From assembly GCA_944386335.1 (NCBI GenBank), contig CALXAQ010000140.1, positions 1 through 9,368 of the forward strand: a DNA stretch of 9,368 nt. Reading direction: 5' to 3'. How positions within the stretch are numbered: position 1 is the first letter of the stretch; each line of letters opens with the position of its first letter. Both the position numbers and the translations under genes were made by a program. The DNA is from an uncultured Clostridia bacterium (lineage in GTDB: Bacteria; Bacillota; Clostridia; TANB77; CAG-508). Shown here piece after piece: positions 6,335 to 9,368 of the stretch. The notes beneath the pieces are model-generated. The model saw only the letters and a program-made list of their open reading frames with translations. It searched no databases and was not told the origin of the DNA.

Positions 6335-6805
6335 ATGGCAAGAATGAAAACTTTTTTCATTTATGCATTATGTGTAATTCTATTCTTTATCTTTTCACAA
6401 GTGATAATATATTTTGCTATTCATACTACATATCATGCTAAAGAATATGAAATAAAAACACCGATAGCTACTACAGTGGAAGTGCAGGCTACTTCTATAA
6501 ATGGAGTAGTAAAAGGACATATATTTAATGATACACAAGAGGTAATAGAAAATAAATATTTACAAATGGAGTTTTATTCTAAACAAGATAATATATTAGG
6601 AACAAAATATGTGCCAGTATCTAAGCTAGAAGTGGGAGAACAACAAGAATATGAAATGAAATTTAATTTTTCAAGAGTAGATCATGTTGTATTAGATATA
6701 GTAGATACAATACCTAAAAGCGTAACAGAGGAACAAACAAAGTCAGACTCTGAAAAGGAATTTGCCATACTTGCTTCAGCACTAATTTTATTAATGTTTC
6801 TATAG
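6335..6805 (+). CDS. Small membrane-anchored protein, FxLYD-like
   Basis: The 156-residue protein has one clear N-terminal membrane segment (about residues 5-29, FFIYALCVILFFIFSQVIIY) with no obvious lipobox or signal cleavage site, so it is likely anchored with the rest outside. The middle (about 50-120) reads VKGHIFNDTQEVIENKYLQ, MEFYSKQDNILGTKYV, then LEVGEQQEYEMKFNF, the beta-rich pattern seen in FxLYD/DUF3426-type extracellular domains. The end is a second hydrophobic stretch of about 14 residues (FAILASALILLMFL), short for a membrane span, stopping at TAG 6803. ATG 6335 follows AGGGGAG (6321-6327) by 7 bases. It lies 48 bases after lexA and before a terminator, so it could be SOS-linked by cotranscription, which is inference. 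I do not recognise a specific function. Confidence 0.82.
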   Translation: MARMKTFFIYALCVILFFIFSQVIIYFAIHTTYHAKEYEIKTPIATTVEVQATSINGVVKGHIFNDTQEVIENKYLQMEFYSKQDNILGTKYVPVSKLEVGEQQEYEMKFNFSRVDHVVLDIVDTIPKSVTEEQTKSDSEKEFAILASALILLMFL

Positions 6806-6852
6806 AAAGGCTGACCAGTCATACTAATAGAAATAAAAAAATATTATAGTAT

Positions 6853-6880
6853 AATAGTCTCTAATTAGGAGACTATTTTT
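6853..6880 (+). terminator. Rho-independent terminator after the membrane protein gene
   Basis: AATAGTCTC (6853-6861) pairs perfectly with GAGACTATT (6869-6877) around the loop TAATTAG and runs into TTTTT (6876-6880). It closes the lexA-membrane protein transcript. Confidence 0.88.
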
Positions 6881-6935
6881 GTATGAGAAAATGATAGAAC
6901 TAGAAAATTTATGTCTCTAGAAAGGAATTAAAAAT

Positions 6936-8036
6936 ATGGAGATAAATGGAATAAAAGTAGGAGATAAAATTTCCAAATATCCTATTATACAAGGAGGAAT
7001 GGGGGTTGGTGTTTCTGGATATCGACTAGCGGGAACTGTAGCAAAAGAAGGAGGCATTGGCATTATATCTACTGCAGATATAGGTTATAGAGAACCAGAT
7101 TTTGAAAAAAATCCAGTAGAAGCAAATTTAAGAGCAATCGATAAAGAAATAGATAGAGCAAGAGAAATAGCACCAAATGGAATTATAGGAATTAACATTA
7201 TGTGTGCTTTAAATAATTATTCAGAGATGGTAAAAGAAGTAGTAAAAAAAGGAATAGATTTAATTATATCAGGAGCAGGTCTTCCTAAAGATTTACCAGA
7301 GTTTGTAAAAGGAACAAAAACCAAAATTGCACCTATCATTTCTTCTGCAAGAGGGGCAAAATTGATTACAAAATTATGGAGAACAAAACATAATTATGTA
7401 CCAGATATGATTGTAATAGAAGGTCCAGAAGCAGGAGGTCATTTAGGTTTTCATTTAGAAGAATTAGGAGAAGGAGAGAATCCGCTGCCAACAGAGGAAA
7501 GACCAAAATTAGAAGACATCACAAGAGAAGTGATTGAAGAAATGAAAAAGGTAGAGGAAGAAACAGGAAAAGAAATACCTGTTATTGTAGCAGGTGGTAT
7601 TTATACAGGAGAAGATATTGCAAAATTCTTAAAATTAGGAGCAAGTGGTGTACAAATGGCAACTAGATTTGTAGCAACAGAAGAATGTGATGCAGCAGAA
7701 GAGTTTAAGAGGGCCTATATAGAGTGTAAGAAAGAAGATATAGAGATTGTGAAAAGCCCAGTAGGAATGCCAGGAAGAGCCATACATAACGCTTTTTTAG
7801 AAAAAGTAAAAGACCAAAGACCAAAAATAGATAAGTGCTTAAGATGTATTCATACTTGCAATGTAAAAACAACACCTTATTGTATTACAAGAGCTTTAAT
7901 TCAAGCAGTAAAAGGAAATGTAGAAGATGCCTTACTTTTCTGTGGAAGTAATGCTTACCGTATTCAAAAAATAGTTCCAGTCCATAATTTAATACAGGAA
8001 CTAATGCAGGAGACTGAGTTAGCAATGCAAAACTAA
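6936..8036 (+). CDS. FMN-dependent nitronate monooxygenase / FabK-like flavoprotein
   Basis: The 366-residue TIM-barrel flavoprotein belongs to the NMO/2-nitropropane dioxygenase-like family, which also contains the enoyl-ACP reductase FabK. Seen motifs are IIQGGMGVGVSG near the start, GINIMCALNN, ISGAGLP, EGPEAGGHLG with the family histidine at 169, VIVAGGIYTG (phosphate binding) and GVQMATRF. A Cys-rich section, Cys301, 304, 308 and 316 (CLRCIHTCN, then PYC), is not in classic FabK and may bind a metal or cluster. At 366 residues it is also longer than typical FabK (about 310-320). ATG 6936 follows AAAGGAA (6920-6926). The neighbours accD and accA, 57 bases on, suggest a role in fatty-acid synthesis, perhaps as an enoyl reductase, but the sequence alone does not decide between FabK-like and nitronate oxidation. 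No clear promoter is visible in the 55 bases between the terminator and the gene. Confidence 0.9.
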   Translation: MEINGIKVGDKISKYPIIQGGMGVGVSGYRLAGTVAKEGGIGIISTADIGYREPDFEKNPVEANLRAIDKEIDRAREIAPNGIIGINIMCALNNYSEMVKEVVKKGIDLIISGAGLPKDLPEFVKGTKTKIAPIISSARGAKLITKLWRTKHNYVPDMIVIEGPEAGGHLGFHLEELGEGENPLPTEERPKLEDITREVIEEMKKVEEETGKEIPVIVAGGIYTGEDIAKFLKLGASGVQMATRFVATEECDAAEEFKRAYIECKKEDIEIVKSPVGMPGRAIHNAFLEKVKDQRPKIDKCLRCIHTCNVKTTPYCITRALIQAVKGNVEDALLFCGSNAYRIQKIVPVHNLIQELMQETELAMQN

Positions 8037-8093
8037 GCAATATACTCTGAAAAGGAAAACGTTAGATATTATGTAGGAAAGGAAAAGAAAAAC

Positions 8094-8945
8094 GTGATTA
8101 TAGATAAAATCAGAAAAAATAAGAAAATAGAAAAATTACAAAAAAATGTAGTGGCTGCAGATATGCTAATAGGGAAATGGGTAAAATGTGAAAAATGTAA
8201 GGAAATTATCTATAAAGAAGATTTACATGAAAATTTAAGCGTTTGTCCCTATTGTGGAAAACATTTTCGTTTATCTTCTAGACGAAGAATTAGGCAAATT
8301 GCAGACGAGGGTAGCTTTGTAGAAATAGGAAAAGAGATACATACAAAAGATCCATTGAAATTTGAAGGGTACTTGAAAAAAGTAGAAAGCTTGCAAGAAA
8401 AAACAAAAATTGATGAAGCAGTAACTTGTGGTATAGCAAAAATAGAAGGAATAGAAACAGTACTTGCAATTATGGATGGAAATTTTTTAATGGGTAGTAT
8501 GGGGGCTTGTGTAGGAGAAAGAATTACACTTGCTATAGAGACAGCCATACACAAAAAGTTACCTGTGATTATTTTTTGTGTATCTGGTGGAGCAAGAATG
8601 CAAGAAGGAATGATATCTTTAATGCAAATGGCAAAAACAACAGCAGCAGTTCAAAAATTACAAGAGGAAGGATTATTATATATTAGTGTATTAACGGATC
8701 CTACCACAGGAGGAGTTACTGCAAGTTTTGCAAGTTTAGGAGATATTATTTTAGCAGAACCAGATGCATTAATTGGTTTTGCAGGTCCTAGAGTAATAGA
8801 ACAAACTATTGGAGAAAAACTTCCAGAAGGTTTTCAAAAATCAGAATTTCTATTAGAACATGGGTTTATTGATAAAATATTAGAAAGAAAAGATATGAAG
8901 CATACTTTAGCTAACTTACTAAGAATGCATTCCTTTGATAAATAA
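8094..8945 (+). CDS. accD: Acetyl-CoA carboxylase carboxyltransferase subunit beta
   Basis: AccD pairs with AccA to transfer the carboxyl group from biotin to acetyl-CoA, making malonyl-CoA, the first committed step of fatty-acid synthesis. The 283-residue protein is full length. It has an N-terminal zinc ribbon (Cys32, 35, 51, 54: KCEKC and CPYC) followed by the crotonase-like carboxyltransferase fold. Signatures are SGGARMQEGMISLMQMAKT, ISVLTDPTTGGVTASFA and IGFAGPRVIEQTIGEKLPEGFQ. The start is GTG 8094, after AGGAAAGGAA (8075-8084); no in-frame ATG lies nearby upstream. accA starts 40 bases later and the flavoprotein gene ends 57 bases before, so the three form a likely operon. Confidence 0.97.
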   Translation: MIIDKIRKNKKIEKLQKNVVAADMLIGKWVKCEKCKEIIYKEDLHENLSVCPYCGKHFRLSSRRRIRQIADEGSFVEIGKEIHTKDPLKFEGYLKKVESLQEKTKIDEAVTCGIAKIEGIETVLAIMDGNFLMGSMGACVGERITLAIETAIHKKLPVIIFCVSGGARMQEGMISLMQMAKTTAAVQKLQEEGLLYISVLTDPTTGGVTASFASLGDIILAEPDALIGFAGPRVIEQTIGEKLPEGFQKSEFLLEHGFIDKILERKDMKHTLANLLRMHSFDK

Positions 8946-8985
8946 TAAAATTGTTATAAAATAGAATGAAAAGGACGTGAATGTA

Positions 8986-9368
8986 TTGAAAAATAGGACT
9001 CTTACTGCATGGGAAAAAGTACAAATAGCAAGAACTTTAAAAAGACCAAAAGCATTAGAATATATACAAAATATTTTTACAGATTTTATAGAATTGCATG
9101 GAGATAGATGTTTTGGTGATGATACATCTATAGTAGCAGGAATAGCCATGCTAGAAGATATGCCAGTTACTGTCATAGGAGAGCAAAAGGGTAAAAATGC
9201 AAAAGAAAATATGCAGAGAAATTTTGGAATGACAAATCCAGAGGGATACAGAAAAGCGATTCGATTAATGAAACAAGCAGAAAAATTTCAAAGACCAGTT
9301 ATTAATTTTATAGATACACCAGGAGCTTATCCAGGCTTAGGGGCAGAAGAAAGAGGACAACGGAGAAG
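8986..9368 (+). CDS. accA: Acetyl-CoA carboxylase carboxyltransferase subunit alpha, 5' part; apparent +1 frameshift at 9361
   Basis: The AccA subunit completes the carboxyltransferase with AccD. The visible 125 codons read LTAWEKVQIARTLKRPKALEY, FIELHGDRCFGDD, EQKGKNAKENMQRNFGM and INFIDTPGAYPGLGAEERGQ, all standard AccA. The likely start is TTG 8986, with AAGGA (8971-8975) 10 bases upstream. An in-frame GTG at 8977 is only one base from that site and is less likely. An out-of-frame ATG-TAT-TGA (8981-8989) overlaps the TTG. After GAEERGQ the family continues with G/S-E-A; in this frame the codons are CGG AGA, whereas skipping C 9361 gives GGA GAA, restoring Gly-Glu. The gene runs off the window seven bases later, so the break cannot be tested further here. 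Confidence 0.93.
   Translation, partial: MKNRTLTAWEKVQIARTLKRPKALEYIQNIFTDFIELHGDRCFGDDTSIVAGIAMLEDMPVTVIGEQKGKNAKENMQRNFGMTNPEGYRKAIRLMKQAEKFQRPVINFIDTPGAYPGLGAEERGQRR
9358..9364 (+). other. Apparent +1 frameshift site CAA-CGGA in accA
   Basis: Zero-frame codons are CAA, CGG, AGA; the conserved AccA continuation after EERGQ is GE, obtained by skipping C 9361 and reading GGA, GAA. The four bases CGGA and the CGG codon at the break are the same as in obgE. The P-site Gln tRNA would re-pair badly on AAC. Only eight bases of evidence are available. Confidence 0.55.

Noticed and set aside
6850..6855. TATAAT just before the terminator at 6853-6880
   Set aside because: No -35 at 16-18 bases, and it overlaps the terminator stem.
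1..9368. CRISPR arrays, insertion sequences, phage genes, tRNA or rRNA genes
   Set aside because: No spaced direct repeats, transposase motifs, terminal inverted repeats or tRNA-like cloverleaf sequences were seen.

Overview
The window is an AT-rich stretch (roughly one third G+C by eye) carrying only plus-strand genes. AGA is the favoured Arg codon, GTG and TTG starts occur, Shine-Dalgarno sites are strong, and promoters are of the SigA type. The gene content (dnaK-dnaJ, rplU-rpmA, trpS, obgE, a LexA-type SOS repressor, an NMO/FabK-like flavoprotein, accD-accA) points to a low-GC Bacillota, most likely an uncultured Clostridia-like lineage. Most of it is housekeeping DNA.

Layout: (1) 1-2057 is the 3' end of dnaK, a hairpin, an unrecognised 109-residue gene, and a full dnaJ whose ribosome binding site lies inside that gene. 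(2) 2058-2381 is a long non-genic stretch. It holds what looks like a small frameshifted reading frame, then a good promoter and a structured leader in front of rplU. (3) 2382-3152 is rplU (with an unusual A/K/T tail) and rpmA, without the usual Prp protease gene between them and with a short, unprocessed-type L27; a strong terminator follows. (4) 3166-5541 is trpS and obgE behind one promoter. (5) 5556-6880 is lexA behind a promoter overlapped by an SOS-box-like site, then a small membrane protein and a terminator. (6) 6936-9368 is an NMO/FabK-like flavoprotein, accD and the start of accA, a probable fatty-acid synthesis cluster.

The most notable signal is a pair of matching +1 frameshifts in two genes expected to be essential. 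In obgE (4362) and in accA (9361) a single extra C stands before a conserved GGA glycine codon. Each time the in-frame codon at the break is CGG and the four bases are CGGA. Removing the C restores the canonical Obg motif (AAG-GPDGGDGG) and the canonical AccA motif (EERGQ-GE). I found no in-frame CGG in any intact gene of the window. This suggests that CGG is unassigned or hungry here and that CGGA is read as glycine by +1 frameshifting or quadruplet decoding. Sequencing or assembly error is the main alternative, and the accA case rests on only eight bases at the window edge.
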